Shown in pieces: positions 16,301 through 24,399 of a stretch of DNA of 64,000 bases. The position numbers and the translations under genes were made by a program. Below the pieces are notes generated by a model. The model saw nothing but the letters and a program-made list of their open reading frames with translations, had not been told where the DNA came from and searched no databases. Numbering within the stretch: the stretch's first letter is position 1; the number at the start of each line of letters is the position of its first letter. This DNA comes from Chitinophagales bacterium (GTDB taxonomy: Bacteria > Bacteroidota > Bacteroidia > Chitinophagales > BACL12): the NCBI GenBank assembly GCA_020636645.1, contig JACJXO010000001.1, forward strand, positions 372,001 to 436,000. Reading direction: 5' to 3'.

Positions 16301-16411
16301 GTTACCGTGAATAAAAGTCACGGTATTGCCATCAACCGGGTATTGTGCCGACTGCGCCGACACCATACCTGCCAGGCTGCAGGCCATGATCATCAAGGAA
16401 AATCGCTTCAT
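13400..16411 (-). CDS. Secreted M36/fungalysin-like metallopeptidase with T9SS sorting domain
   Basis: Zinc endopeptidase exported by the type IX secretion system. The 1003 residues comprise: a signal peptide (about 1-20); an N-terminal propeptide region of FTP type (about 40-250); a catalytic domain with HEYGH at 434-438 and the third ligand Glu461 in QEGYAD; a beta-rich region containing a probable MAM/jelly-roll segment (about 720-900); and a C-terminal sorting domain starting around MYPNPANQF (last 80 residues). A strong promoter lies 60-90 nt upstream and a terminator directly downstream, so it is monocistronic. Substrates are unknown; nutrient proteolysis is the simplest guess. Confidence 0.92.
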   Translation of the reverse strand: MKRFSLMIMACSLAGMVSAQSAQYPVDGNTVTFIHGNNDPRPAVQEALRNLDNWQDFTATHGNWWVTFNERSAMPHRATGQGIATTGTTPEERAMHFLQTELNGFGMQGVQLALNAVNTSKYDYVSFRQQYEGLDVLFSNATLRMDPATGKVIMFGLDVFPAMELNTVPVLTPEAAANFATSGLDVTVESSTALPVLKILPVPVTEATSSETVGSGYAYKLVYEVDVHTTDFENLPGNYYTLVDAHTGAVYYRTNKVHACGSYLMTADAEVQAEITDNPLVATETRGLGYIRVEIDGDFYYADENGILNLDFIDAPTAATIDLRGLYSRVSQGLGDTNIESIDITLMPGDNLIAFDDESGATPSEVSAYYHQNIVHDHMKFYFPSFDDLDIAQLIRVERTDGSCNAFYDGTSTNFYAAGGGCPATALFRDVVYHEYGHGINYDLYAFLGDPGGMNNGAMQEGYADIWGYTITDDPILGQGFSGGAGTYVRRYDAEPKVYPFDLVGEVHADGEIIAGAWWDLAENLGDDIVAMTEIWAETILATVDGASGDEGNIYRDVLLEALLADDDNADLSDGTPNDLAILEAFAEHGITLLADAEVTHAEALEPAAQDVGITIEANLAVSFPAYLGDFTMFYSTDAGETWSSVLMDAVTGLTYSADIPAQPVGTIVEYYFVVSDIYGGIAVVDPKKATLDEERNLPYFLLVGYVLNETQDFDNTFGDWEFDPFGTDDATTGIWTVDDPMGTVDGSYQNQPENDNTPGPSALCAFTQNGDPGDGLGAYDVDGGATTLRSPIYDVSTYDDPVFTYYRWYANDAPTSANPGNDVWQVRISNNNVDWVTVERTHTSDNSWRRNAIRVSDYVEPTETVSLIFIAQDSVMPGADLDGGSLVEAAVDDLQLWDMGEVVVDTTGDTTGTGNAIPELFALVNMYPNPANQFITLSANEAGISAVISLYNQLGEMVRQTDIDLAARQEYTLYTGDLAEGIYTIVLESDGRADRSQIVIQR

Positions 16412-16470
16412 GCTGTAAAGTATGAGATTTGGTTAACGTTAATCGAGATACCTGAGGAGTATTTCTTATT

Positions 16471-16501
16471 CAAAATTACGTTTTTGGCTTGTCACCCGCA
16501 A
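16471..16501 (-). promoter_or_regulatory. Promoter of the M36-like peptidase gene
   Basis: Minus strand TTG (16501-16499), 20 nt, TAATTTTG (16478-16471), matching the Bacteroidota consensus. The predicted start near 16466 leaves a leader of about 55 nt before the ATG at 16411. The -33 element lies just inside the 3' end region of the neighbouring hydrolase gene. Confidence 0.55.
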
Positions 16502-16502
16502 G

Positions 16503-17273
16503 TCAGAATCCTGCAGCCTCCAGACGGAGGCCATCGTATGCCAGGTGTACATTTTCCGGTAGTCCGGCCTCCACAGAGGCATGGGTTCCCATCTGGTGAG
16601 AAATATGGGTGATATAGGCTGACCCGGGGCGTAATTCACGGATCAGCTCCAGGGCTTCAGGCAGGGAGAAGTGGCTGATATGCGGTGTCATACGCAGGGC
16701 GTTAATGACCAGGATGTCAAGATCACGGAGCCGGTTCATGGCTGCTTCATCTATCCTGTTGGCATCGGTGATATAAGCCAGTTTCCCGATCCGGAATCCA
16801 AAGACCGGCAGATCCAGATGCATCACCCTGATGGGCTCCAGGTGAATGGCTCCGATGTCAAATGGTTTTCCGGTCAGCCGATGCAGACTCACCTGCGGAA
16901 TACCGGGATAGGTGTTGGTTCCGAATACATAATGGTATTCCTTGCGCAGTGCTTCTTCAGTCAGTTCATCTACATACAGAGGAATGGCCTTCCGTTCAAA
17001 GTAATTAAATGGCCGCACGTCATCCATGCCCGCAGTGTGGTCTTTATGGCCGTGGGTAAACACAATGGCATCCAGGCGGTGTACATCTTCCCGCAGCATC
17101 TGTTGTCTGAAATCCGGGCCGCAGTCAATGACCACCCTGGTTTCACCTTCTTCCAGCATGACCGACGAGCGGAGCCTTTTATCCCGGGCATCTTCAGAGC
17201 GGCAAACCTGACAACTGCACCCGATCATGGGTACACCGCCGGAAGTGCCTGTTCCGAGAAAGGTGAGTTTCAC
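16503..17273 (-). CDS. MBL-fold metal-dependent hydrolase, PhnP-like
   Basis: Metallo-beta-lactamase superfamily protein of 256 residues. It starts MKLTFLGTGTSGGVP, then GCSCQVC (Cys19, Cys21, Cys24), the cysteine zinc cluster typical of PhnP-type phosphodiesterases. The metal motif THGHKDH occupies 73-79 (His74, His76, Asp78, His79), and further ligands are Asp in ITDANR and His near the C-terminus (HISHQMG). PhnP itself hydrolyses cyclic ribose phosphate in phosphonate breakdown, but no phosphonate gene is nearby. The substrate is therefore open. It overlaps the upstream small gene by 4 nt and shares its promoter. Confidence 0.88.
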   Translation of the reverse strand: MKLTFLGTGTSGGVPMIGCSCQVCRSEDARDKRLRSSVMLEEGETRVVIDCGPDFRQQMLREDVHRLDAIVFTHGHKDHTAGMDDVRPFNYFERKAIPLYVDELTEEALRKEYHYVFGTNTYPGIPQVSLHRLTGKPFDIGAIHLEPIRVMHLDLPVFGFRIGKLAYITDANRIDEAAMNRLRDLDILVINALRMTPHISHFSLPEALELIRELRPGSAYITHISHQMGTHASVEAGLPENVHLAYDGLRLEAAGF

Positions 17274-17542
17274 ACCCTCACACTTTGCAAATGGTTGTTG
17301 CGAAGGAAATCGCGGGCAGCATCAGAAAGTTGTTCTTCTTCAAGCGGAAGCTGACCCATGATCTCCAGCAGGCTGTTGATGCGGCTTTCCACTTCAAAGT
17401 ACTTGTTGACCACGATCACCTTTCTGTTTTCCAGGATGCAGTAACCTGAAACAAAACGGCCTTTTTCATAACGGATGATGTAGCCTGCTTCCCCCAGCAA
17501 TGACTCCAGTTTCTTCAGGTTGTTTGGCGTATATTTGAACAT
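17270..17542 (-). CDS. Conserved hypothetical protein, 90 residues
   Basis: A small soluble protein starting MFKYTPNNLKKLESLL at ATG 17542; the open frame continues upstream through the promoter, so the longer start is rejected. It has one strand-rich middle part (YIIRYEKGRFVSGYCILENRKVIVVNKYFEVESRI), cut here by residues 19-53, and a helical C-terminus. No catalytic motif is seen. It overlaps the PhnP-like gene by 4 nt and is transcribed ahead of it from a well-formed promoter, so the two products probably act in the same process. Function unknown. Confidence 0.82.
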   Translation of the reverse strand: MFKYTPNNLKKLESLLGEAGYIIRYEKGRFVSGYCILENRKVIVVNKYFEVESRINSLLEIMGQLPLEEEQLSDAARDFLRNNHLQSVRV

Positions 17543-17557
17543 AAATTGCTGTTGACC

Positions 17558-17587
17558 CAAAAATAGGGGATGGCTTGTGAACAGCAA
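17558..17587 (-). promoter_or_regulatory. Promoter of the hypothetical-PhnP-like operon
   Basis: Minus strand TTG (17587-17585), 19 nt, TATTTTTG (17565-17558): a full match to TTG-N19-TAnnTTTG. Transcription would start near 17553, about 11 nt before the ATG at 17542. Confidence 0.65.
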
Positions 17588-17603
17588 TACAAGTAATCAA
17601 CAT

Positions 17604-18236
17604 ATGGAAAGGGGAATACTTTTTTTTACCGTTCTGGTATTGGGTCACTTTCTGACATTTGGTCAGATCCAGCACGACCCTAAAGATGATGAATTTCATG
17701 TTTTCGATGCAGGTATTGTAGGAGGCATCAATTTCACCCAGGTGCACGGTGATAACCTGGCCGGTTTCAATAAAATAGGTATGAATGCCGGTGGTATAGC
17801 CCACATCAACTTCCGGCCGGGCTGGTCTGTTTCTTTTGAGGTGCTTTACAGTCAGAAAGGAAGTGCAACCTATCCTGACCCGAATGATCAGAGTGCATTT
17901 GAATACAAGCTGCAGCTTGATTATGCAGAAGTGCCTGTACTGATCAACTACCTGGATCATAACAGGCTGATCGCATTTGCCGGATTATCATATGGAAGAT
18001 TATTCCGGGCAAGGGAGGTCATCAACGGCAATGAGACCCCCAATATAGAAGAGGGGCTTCGCACCTCTGATCTGTCTTATGTTTTCGGGGGAACTTTCCT
18101 GATCGGAGAGACCCGGCATTGGGGTGCGCAATTCCGGTATCAGCAATCTTTTCTGGCGATAGGAGATTCTGCCCAACCGAATGTACCCGGGTTGCTGAAC
18201 GTGGTCATTTCCCTGCGGGGGATCTATTATTTCTGA
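17604..18236 (+). CDS. Outer-membrane beta-barrel protein, PorT/OmpA-barrel-like
   Basis: A 210-residue protein from ATG 17604 (a GTG 9 codons upstream is less likely) with a signal peptide (about 1-20, ending FGQ). The mature part alternates short amphipathic strands, for example VGGINFTQVHG, WSVSFEVLYSQKGS and YAEVPVLINYL, and ends in an aromatic residue (IYYF), as outer-membrane barrels do. The pattern of the LDYAEVPVLINY region is that of the small Bacteroidota barrel families grouped with PorT. Its partner and cargo are unknown. It stands alone between the divergent hypothetical gene and the convergent ruvB. Confidence 0.8.
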   Translation: MERGILFFTVLVLGHFLTFGQIQHDPKDDEFHVFDAGIVGGINFTQVHGDNLAGFNKIGMNAGGIAHINFRPGWSVSFEVLYSQKGSATYPDPNDQSAFEYKLQLDYAEVPVLINYLDHNRLIAFAGLSYGRLFRAREVINGNETPNIEEGLRTSDLSYVFGGTFLIGETRHWGAQFRYQQSFLAIGDSAQPNVPGLLNVVISLRGIYYF

Positions 18237-18262
18237 CCTGTTCTTCGGCCGAAGGTTCTGTT

Positions 18263-19291
18263 TCAGTCAAACAGTGTATTCAATCCTGATGGCGGCACTT
18301 TACCTAAATGTCTGTATGATTTCTCTGTAGCCTCCCTTCCCCTTGGAGTTCTTCTCAGATATCCTTCCTGAATGAGGAAAGGCTCATATACTTCTTCTAT
18401 GGTTCCGGGCTCCTCTCCCACTGCGGTTGCTATGGTAGTGATACCAACCGGGCCACCGCTGAATTTATCAATAATGGCAGAAAGTATCCTGTTGTCCATT
18501 TCATCCAGCCCATGTTCATCTACATGCAGTGCCTCCAGGCCTATTCTGGCTATCTCTACATTGATGACACCGCCACCTTTGATCTGGGCAAAGTCACGCA
18601 CCCGGCGCAACAGGTTGTTGGCAATTCTCGGCGTACCCCGGCTCCTGCGGGCGATCTCCATGGAACCTTCTTCATCTATAGGCATATTCAGGATACCAGA
18701 TGCCCGTTTGATGATCTTCTGCAAGACAGAAGCAGGATAATATTCGATCCGGTTGGTGATACCAAACCTGGATCGAAGTGGTGCGCTCAGCATGCCACTT
18801 CTGGTGGTAGCTCCAACCAGGGTAAAAGGATTCAGTTTGATCTGTACACTTCTGGCATTCGGGCCGGTCTCGATCATGATATCGATCTTGAAATCTTCCA
18901 TAGCCTGATACAGATACTCTTCGATCACCGTACTAAGCCGATGTATCTCATCAATAAAGAGAACGTCTCTGGGTTCCAGACTGGTAAGCAGACCTGCGAG
19001 GTCGCCGGGCTTTTCGAGTACCGGGCCGGAGGTGACCTTGATCTGCACTTCCAGTTCATTGGCAATGATGTGAGACAGGGTGGTCTTTCCAAGACCCGGA
19101 GGCCCGTGCAGAAGTACATGATCCAGTGCATCGCCCCGCTGTCTGGCAGCTTCTATGAAGATCTTCAGATTCTCTACCAGTTGCGGCTGACCACTGAACT
19201 CTTCAAAGGCCTGGGGGCGCAGCACTCTTTCCACCTCCCGTTCGGTGCGGCTCATATATTCACCGGTATCGTCCAGATTCGGGTTCTTCAT
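18263..19291 (-). CDS. ruvB: Holliday junction DNA helicase RuvB
   Basis: Hexameric AAA+ motor that drives branch migration with RuvA at Holliday junctions. The 342 residues have RPQAFEEFSGQ near the start, Walker A GPPGLGKTT (about 65-73), Walker B LFIDEIHRL (about 115-123), the sensor region GATTRSGMLSAPLRSRFG (about 160-177), and the C-terminal winged helix with TPRGREAT. Length and motifs are standard. It ends 26 nt from the convergent outer-membrane gene. No ruvA or ruvC is adjacent, which is usual in this phylum. Confidence 0.98.
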   Translation of the reverse strand: MKNPNLDDTGEYMSRTEREVERVLRPQAFEEFSGQPQLVENLKIFIEAARQRGDALDHVLLHGPPGLGKTTLSHIIANELEVQIKVTSGPVLEKPGDLAGLLTSLEPRDVLFIDEIHRLSTVIEEYLYQAMEDFKIDIMIETGPNARSVQIKLNPFTLVGATTRSGMLSAPLRSRFGITNRIEYYPASVLQKIIKRASGILNMPIDEEGSMEIARRSRGTPRIANNLLRRVRDFAQIKGGGVINVEIARIGLEALHVDEHGLDEMDNRILSAIIDKFSGGPVGITTIATAVGEEPGTIEEVYEPFLIQEGYLRRTPRGREATEKSYRHLGKVPPSGLNTLFD

Positions 19292-19492
19292 GCGCTATAA
19301 AGGTACCTCCTTCCGGGCTATAGTAAATAGTGTACAACAGAGTGGGTTTCCACAACATGAGGAATGATTTCCCCAGTCAGGATGCACAATAAACGCCCCA
19401 CCTTTGCGCTAAATGCCTGTCAGACAAGGGTTTTAAAGAATCAGGCCCATCTGGCAGGATATTTTCAATAATCCTCACCAAAAGAACTGGAC

Positions 19493-20380
19493 ATGAAAAG
19501 AATGTTGTTTGTGCTGGCCATCGCACCTGTGTTATTCAGTTGCAACCAGAAAAAGATCGACGACCTGGAATCTCAGGTGTCAGAGCTATCAGGTAAGAAT
19601 GCAGAATACGAGCAGGCCATGGCCCTTCGTGATGAACAGATCAACGACTACTTCAATACCATGAACGAAGTAGAGGCCAATCTGGAAGAGATCAAGAAGC
19701 ATGAAGGTATCATTACCACCCAGCTGAGCGGCGAAGGTTCCAACCAGAAGGACAACATTGTGAGCAGCATCAATGCACTCAATGACCTGATCCAGAAGAA
19801 CAAGAAGCTGGTAGCTGATCTGGATAAGAAATACAAGAACGCCAACTTCAAGATCAAGGAGCTGGATAAGCAGATCGCTATGCTCAATGAGCAGATCGCA
19901 GCTCAGGAAGCAGAACTGGCTGACCTGAAACAACAGCTCATTGCTTCCAACTATAAGATAGAAACCCTGACGGCAGATCTGGATAATGTTACCGCAGCTA
20001 ATGATCGTCTGGAAGAAGAAAACAAGAAGCAAAGCAATACCATTGCCAAGCAGACTGAAGACCTCAATACAGCTTACTATGTGGTTGGAACTTACAAGGA
20101 CCTCAAGGAAAGGAACATCCTGACCAAAGAAGGTGGTTTCATAGGAATTGGCCGCAATACAGAACTGAATGATGACTTTGATGCCAGTGCATTTACCAAA
20201 GTGGACATACGCAGTTTCAACGAACTGGATCTTAATGTTAAAGGAGCCAGTGTTGTTACAGATCACCTGGCAAGTTCCTATGAACTGACCGGTGACAAGA
20301 AGAGCATTGAAAGCCTCAAGATACTTGACTACAGTCAGTTCTGGAAGACCAGTAAGTATCTGGTTGTAGTAACGGAATAA
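19493..20380 (+). CDS. Coiled-coil lipoprotein
   Basis: A 295-residue lipoprotein: signal peptide with lipobox LFSC and acylated Cys17, then a long coiled coil (about 20-190) rich in Glu, Lys, Gln and Asn with heptad Leu/Ile. A compact C-terminal domain of about 100 residues (from YYVVGTYKDLKERNIL on) completes it. Residues after the lipobox are NQKK, so the final location, inner or outer membrane, cannot be fixed. Similar coiled-coil lipoproteins are widespread in Bacteroidota without known function. It ends at a strong terminator shared with the convergent permease. The 200 nt upstream hold no gene; a CACCTTTG at 19399-19406 may be part of its promoter. Confidence 0.85.
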   Translation: MKRMLFVLAIAPVLFSCNQKKIDDLESQVSELSGKNAEYEQAMALRDEQINDYFNTMNEVEANLEEIKKHEGIITTQLSGEGSNQKDNIVSSINALNDLIQKNKKLVADLDKKYKNANFKIKELDKQIAMLNEQIAAQEAELADLKQQLIASNYKIETLTADLDNVTAANDRLEEENKKQSNTIAKQTEDLNTAYYVVGTYKDLKERNILTKEGGFIGIGRNTELNDDFDASAFTKVDIRSFNELDLNVKGASVVTDHLASSYELTGDKKSIESLKILDYSQFWKTSKYLVVVTE

Positions 20381-20404
20381 TCACCCTCACCAGCAAGCCA
20401 ACAG

Positions 20405-20430
20405 AAAAGGAGCCTTCGGGCTCCTTTTTT
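20405..20430 (+). terminator. Intrinsic terminator, bidirectional, UUCG loop
   Basis: A perfect 10-bp stem (20405-20414 with 20419-20428) closed by TTCG and followed by T-rich sequence. On the plus strand it terminates the coiled-coil lipoprotein gene. The A4 at its left foot lets it serve the convergent permease gene as well. Confidence 0.9.
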
Positions 20431-21818
20431 TATTCTTTGTTGAAATATGCATAAAGCGGTACACCCAAGGCGATCAAACCCAGGCCGGTAAGACTTTCAT
20501 GGGGCATACTGATGAGGGTATTGCCAACCAGCAATATGCAGAACAGAACAAAAACAACCGGTAACACCGGATACCCGATCACCCGCGAAACGATGACCCT
20601 TCGTCGCTTCATGATCAGCAAACCCAATGCACCGCTTCCATAAAAAATAAAAGATGCGAAAATCAGCATGTCAGTTAACTGATCGAAAGTACCTGAAAAT
20701 ACCAGGATCACAGACCAGACCATTTGCATGAGAAGGGCCTTATGCGGAGTCTGAAACCGCGGATGTGCCTGACCGGCTGCCTTAAAAAACAAACCTGTAT
20801 TGGCCATCCGGTAATAGATGCGGGCAGTTGACATGAGTGATGCATTCGTAGCCCCCAGTGTGCACAGCATAATGAGTACGGCAATGGCCCATAGCCCGCC
20901 GGGACCCATGGCCCGCAGGGCTACTTCCACACCCACCACCCGGTCGCCGGCAGTATGGATGGCAGCCATCTCTTCAGGACCCATAACACGGAAGAAAGCC
21001 ATATTAACCAGATAATAGAGCAGCATGACCACAGCGGTTCCTGCAATGATGGCGATGGGAATATTTCGTTGCGGACTGCGGATCTCGCCGGTTATAAAGG
21101 TCACATTGATCCAGCCATCGAAGGCCCAGAATGCGCTGAGCAAAGCCAGAAAGAAAGGCCCCATCAGGTCATTCCAGTTTCTTGATAGATGTCTGGCAGT
21201 CTCCACCCCCGGTGCCTGATCAGCTGTACCCTGTCCATAGTGAAACCCCATCCAGATCAGCATGATGATACCTGTCACTTTGGCCAGGGTGAGTACATTG
21301 TTCAGCCATCCACCTTCCTCCACCCCGAAGTAATTGATGAGGGTCAGGATCAGTATGGTAGCTACAGCGAGTAGTTTCACGCCACTGTTGGCAAATGGTG
21401 TAAGGCCGAATAACCGGATGGAATCACAGGCTGCAAGCCAGTCTGGCAAAGGCAGCACACTGTTCACAGATTCAGCAAACACATAGGCTATACTGGCAAT
21501 AGATGCGGTCTGAATAACCGCAAAACTTGCCCATCCGTATAAGAATGCCCAGAAGCGGCCATATACCAGACGGAAGTACTCCATCTGACCGCCGGCCTCC
21601 GATGTGAGCGTAGCAAGTCCTGCATAACTGAATACCCCGAACATGGTGAACATACCGGCCACCAGCCATGCCAGCAGGACCAGGCGGTCATCCATCAGCG
21701 CAGCGCTCATAGGTGCCGCTTTTTTGAAAATGCCCGAACCGATCATACTTGAAATGACCAGTAAGACAGCAGTAGTAAGCCCCAGAGATCTTCGGAGTGT
21801 GGTTGCAGGGCGAGTCAT
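20430..21818 (-). CDS. Amino acid permease, APC family
   Basis: Inner-membrane amino-acid transporter or exchanger of the APC superfamily. The 462 residues have about 12 hydrophobic segments. The first helix contains the substrate-site motif SSMIGSGIFKKAAP (about 22-35), and the helix 6 region carries FFLALLSAFWAFDGWINVTFITGEI, typical of the LAT-like exchangers (about 216-240). Substrate cannot be assigned. It lies divergent from icd with about 108 nt between starts, and its stop codon abuts the shared terminator. Confidence 0.9.
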   Translation of the reverse strand: MTRPATTLRRSLGLTTAVLLVISSMIGSGIFKKAAPMSAALMDDRLVLLAWLVAGMFTMFGVFSYAGLATLTSEAGGQMEYFRLVYGRFWAFLYGWASFAVIQTASIASIAYVFAESVNSVLPLPDWLAACDSIRLFGLTPFANSGVKLLAVATILILTLINYFGVEEGGWLNNVLTLAKVTGIIMLIWMGFHYGQGTADQAPGVETARHLSRNWNDLMGPFFLALLSAFWAFDGWINVTFITGEIRSPQRNIPIAIIAGTAVVMLLYYLVNMAFFRVMGPEEMAAIHTAGDRVVGVEVALRAMGPGGLWAIAVLIMLCTLGATNASLMSTARIYYRMANTGLFFKAAGQAHPRFQTPHKALLMQMVWSVILVFSGTFDQLTDMLIFASFIFYGSGALGLLIMKRRRVIVSRVIGYPVLPVVFVLFCILLVGNTLISMPHESLTGLGLIALGVPLYAYFNKE

Positions 21819-21879
21819 CCCTCAAGGTTAACAATAATTCAAGAATGGATCACCAAAGGTCAGAAAGCCTTGTTTTTCG

Positions 21880-21887
21880 TACCTTTG
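21880..21887 (+). promoter_or_regulatory. Probable -7 element of the icd promoter
   Basis: TACCTTTG matches TAnnTTTG exactly. It lies 39 nt upstream of the icd start, giving a leader of about 35 nt. No clear TTG is seen at the -33 distance, so support is partial. Confidence 0.4.
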
Positions 21888-21926
21888 CACCTCTTTAATT
21901 CACCAAACATTTACTGATATTATACA

Positions 21927-23222
21927 ATGAGCGCTTCAAAGATCACCATTCAGAACGGGGTACTGAACGTACCCGATCAACCAATCATTCCATTTATTGA
22001 AGGCGACGGAACCGGTCGCGACATCTGGCGGGCATCGGTTCGTGTATTCGATGCAGCCATCGAAAAAGCATACGGAGGCAAACGCCGTATCGAATGGAAA
22101 GAAGTGCTGGCCGGCGAAAAAGCCTTTAACGAAACAGGCAACTGGCTGCCTGATGAAACGCTGGATGCTTTTCGTGAATACCTGGTTGGTATCAAAGGAC
22201 CGCTTACTACACCTGTAGGTGGCGGCATCCGTTCGCTGAATGTGGCACTGCGCCAGATCCTGGATCTGTATGTATGTCTTCGGCCGGTTCGGTACTTCCA
22301 GGGGGTACCTTCTCCGGTTCGTACACCCGAACAGGTGGACATGGTCATCTTCCGGGAAAACACCGAAGACATTTACGCTGGTATCGATTGGAATGCTGAC
22401 AGTGATCTGGCACATAAATTCCTGAGCTGGCTGAAAGAGAACAGTCCGAAAGATTTTGACAAGATCCGCTTTGGTACTGCCGAAAAAGGCAAGGCGTATC
22501 TGAATATGACCCCGACCGAAGAACTCGTTGATGAGACAGTAGCTGTGGGTATCGGTATCAAGCCGGTTTCCCGCATCGGAACTGAAAGACTGGTGCGAAG
22601 TGCCATTGACTATGCCATTCAACATGGTCGCAAGAGTGTAACCATTGTGCACAAGGGCAACATCATGAAATATACCGAAGGTGCCTTCCGCGACTGGGGA
22701 TACCAGCTGGCCAAAGATGTGTATGGTGCCGTAGAACTGGATGGCGGACCCTGGTGTGTCATTCCGGAAGGTAAGCCCGGAGCTGGTATCATTATCAAGG
22801 ATGCCATTGCCGACATCACCTTACAGCAGGTACTGACACGTCCGGCTGAATTTGATGTCATCGCTACTTTGAATCTGAACGGCGATTACCTCAGTGATGC
22901 CCTTGCTGCCCAGGTGGGTGGTATCGGTATCGCACCGGGTGCGAACATCAACTACACTACCGGTCATGCCATCTTTGAAGCCACTCATGGAACTGCTCCC
23001 AAGTATGCAGATAAGGATCAGGTGAATCCGGGTTCGGTCATCCTGTCCGGTTGTATGATGCTGGAATATATGGGATGGCAGGAAGCTGCAGACCTCATCA
23101 TTCATGGCATTGAAAGGTCCATTGCAGCCAAGCGGGTGACCTACGATTTCCACCGACTGATGGAAGGCGCAACCAAATTAAAGTGTTCAGAGTTTGGTGA
23201 TGAGATCATCGCCAACATGTAA
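21927..23222 (+). CDS. icd: NADP-dependent isocitrate dehydrogenase
   Basis: TCA-cycle enzyme that oxidatively decarboxylates isocitrate to 2-oxoglutarate. The 431 residues are close to the E. coli type I enzyme. They include FIEGDGTGRDIW (about 23-34), the substrate loop PVGGGIRSLNVALRQ with Ser103 equivalent to the phosphorylatable Ser113 of E. coli, and the metal/substrate region RENTEDIYAGI. The dinucleotide site HGTAPKYADKD has Lys-Tyr, the pair that selects NADP. No isocitrate dehydrogenase kinase gene is in the window. It is monocistronic, ending at a hairpin shared with the convergent glycosyltransferase gene. Confidence 0.97.
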   Translation: MSASKITIQNGVLNVPDQPIIPFIEGDGTGRDIWRASVRVFDAAIEKAYGGKRRIEWKEVLAGEKAFNETGNWLPDETLDAFREYLVGIKGPLTTPVGGGIRSLNVALRQILDLYVCLRPVRYFQGVPSPVRTPEQVDMVIFRENTEDIYAGIDWNADSDLAHKFLSWLKENSPKDFDKIRFGTAEKGKAYLNMTPTEELVDETVAVGIGIKPVSRIGTERLVRSAIDYAIQHGRKSVTIVHKGNIMKYTEGAFRDWGYQLAKDVYGAVELDGGPWCVIPEGKPGAGIIIKDAIADITLQQVLTRPAEFDVIATLNLNGDYLSDALAAQVGGIGIAPGANINYTTGHAIFEATHGTAPKYADKDQVNPGSVILSGCMMLEYMGWQEAADLIIHGIERSIAAKRVTYDFHRLMEGATKLKCSEFGDEIIANM

Positions 23223-23239
23223 CAAATAACTTCTTATTT

Positions 23240-23271
23240 AAAAGCGGAGGTCAGGCAGGCTTCCGCTTTTT
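23240..23271 (+). terminator. Intrinsic terminator of icd, bidirectional
   Basis: A 9-bp stem (23240-23248 with 23262-23270) of A4GCGGA type, ending in T7 on the plus strand and A4 at the left foot. It lies 18 nt after the icd stop and directly abuts the stop of the convergent glycosyltransferase gene at 23272. Confidence 0.85.
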
Positions 23272-24399
23272 TTATGCCCGTCCTGGCAAACGATCATACA
23301 GTTGGGTGATGGTTCCCACCATGCGGTCCCAGCTGAATCGTTGTTTTTGTTCCCGTATTCCGGCCCGCAGTGTTTCCTGTAAACCATCGCCAAAATATTG
23401 AGCAATTGCATCAGCGATCTGATCCGGTTCAGGTTCTGTAACCAGGCCACATACCCCATCAGGTACAAGTTCCGGCAGTCCGCCCACATTGGTTACCACC
23501 ATTGGCACTTCAAAGTGGTAGGCGATCTGGGTCACTCCACTTTGGGTGGCCTGCTTGTAAGGCTGTACTACCAGGTCAGCTACAGAAAAGAAATTGGCCA
23601 CTTCTTCATCTGCAATGAATCGGTCGAACCAATGGATCCGATCTCCGAGCTGCAACCCCAGTTCCTTGTATGTGGTATCATCTGTATAGAACTCTCCGGC
23701 CACTATCAAATGCAGGAAACTCAGTCTTTCATCCTGCAAAGCCTGCAACAACAGATCCAGACCTTTGTAGTCGCGGATAAAACCAAAGAAAAGTATATAT
23801 TTTTTATCCGGAAAAATATTCAGATATCTGCACGCATCTGTTTTTTCAAGCCTGCTTCCGAAATTGTCAAACAGAGGATGTGGATTGGAAGCACGCAGTT
23901 TCTTTCTGTCAAAAGCAGCCAGATCATGCAGTACACTATTTGACATGGTGATGAATGCATCGCAGCGTTTCAGAAAATAGCGGGTGAAGAATCTGTCATA
24001 GAACTTCGGTTCATGGGGGATGATATTATCTGCAATGCAGATCACTTTGGTATGCTTATTCTTTCGTGCGATAGCAGCCACCGTACCAAAGCATGGTGCC
24101 ATAAAAGGCAACCAGTACTTGATGATCAGGATGTCAGGACTCTGCTTTTTGAGTTTTCTTCCCAGTTTCCACCAGCTGACCGGATCAATGCTGGAAACTT
24201 CCCGCTTAATAGGAATATCGGGGGCCGGCGACTTGCTGAACTGGCTGGTTCCGGGAAAGAGAATGCCGGGATATTGGGTGGTAAAAGTGCTGATGGAAGC
24301 TTCGTGGCCCTGCCTGATGAATTCCAGTATCAGCCTTTCATTGAAGGAAGCCAGGCCTCCGCGAAAAGGATGCGCTGTTCCCAGCAGGACCACCTTCAT
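23272..24399 (-). CDS. Glycosyltransferase, GT4 family
   Basis: A 375-residue GT-B fold retaining glycosyltransferase. The N-terminal domain starts MKVVLLGTAHPFRGGLASFNERL, cut by residues 1-20, with the Gly-rich acceptor loop. The C-terminal nucleotide-sugar domain has FFGFIRDYKGLDLLLQAL (about 203-220) and the E-x7-E region around GGLPELVPDGVCGLVTEPE (about 314-332). It is the last gene of a minus-strand run from BatA through GT2 and overlaps the GT2 gene by 4 nt. The pair probably builds a polyisoprenyl- or cell-surface-linked glycan, but sugar and acceptor are unknown. Confidence 0.9.
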   Translation of the reverse strand: MKVVLLGTAHPFRGGLASFNERLILEFIRQGHEASISTFTTQYPGILFPGTSQFSKSPAPDIPIKREVSSIDPVSWWKLGRKLKKQSPDILIIKYWLPFMAPCFGTVAAIARKNKHTKVICIADNIIPHEPKFYDRFFTRYFLKRCDAFITMSNSVLHDLAAFDRKKLRASNPHPLFDNFGSRLEKTDACRYLNIFPDKKYILFFGFIRDYKGLDLLLQALQDERLSFLHLIVAGEFYTDDTTYKELGLQLGDRIHWFDRFIADEEVANFFSVADLVVQPYKQATQSGVTQIAYHFEVPMVVTNVGGLPELVPDGVCGLVTEPEPDQIADAIAQYFGDGLQETLRAGIREQKQRFSWDRMVGTITQLYDRLPGRA

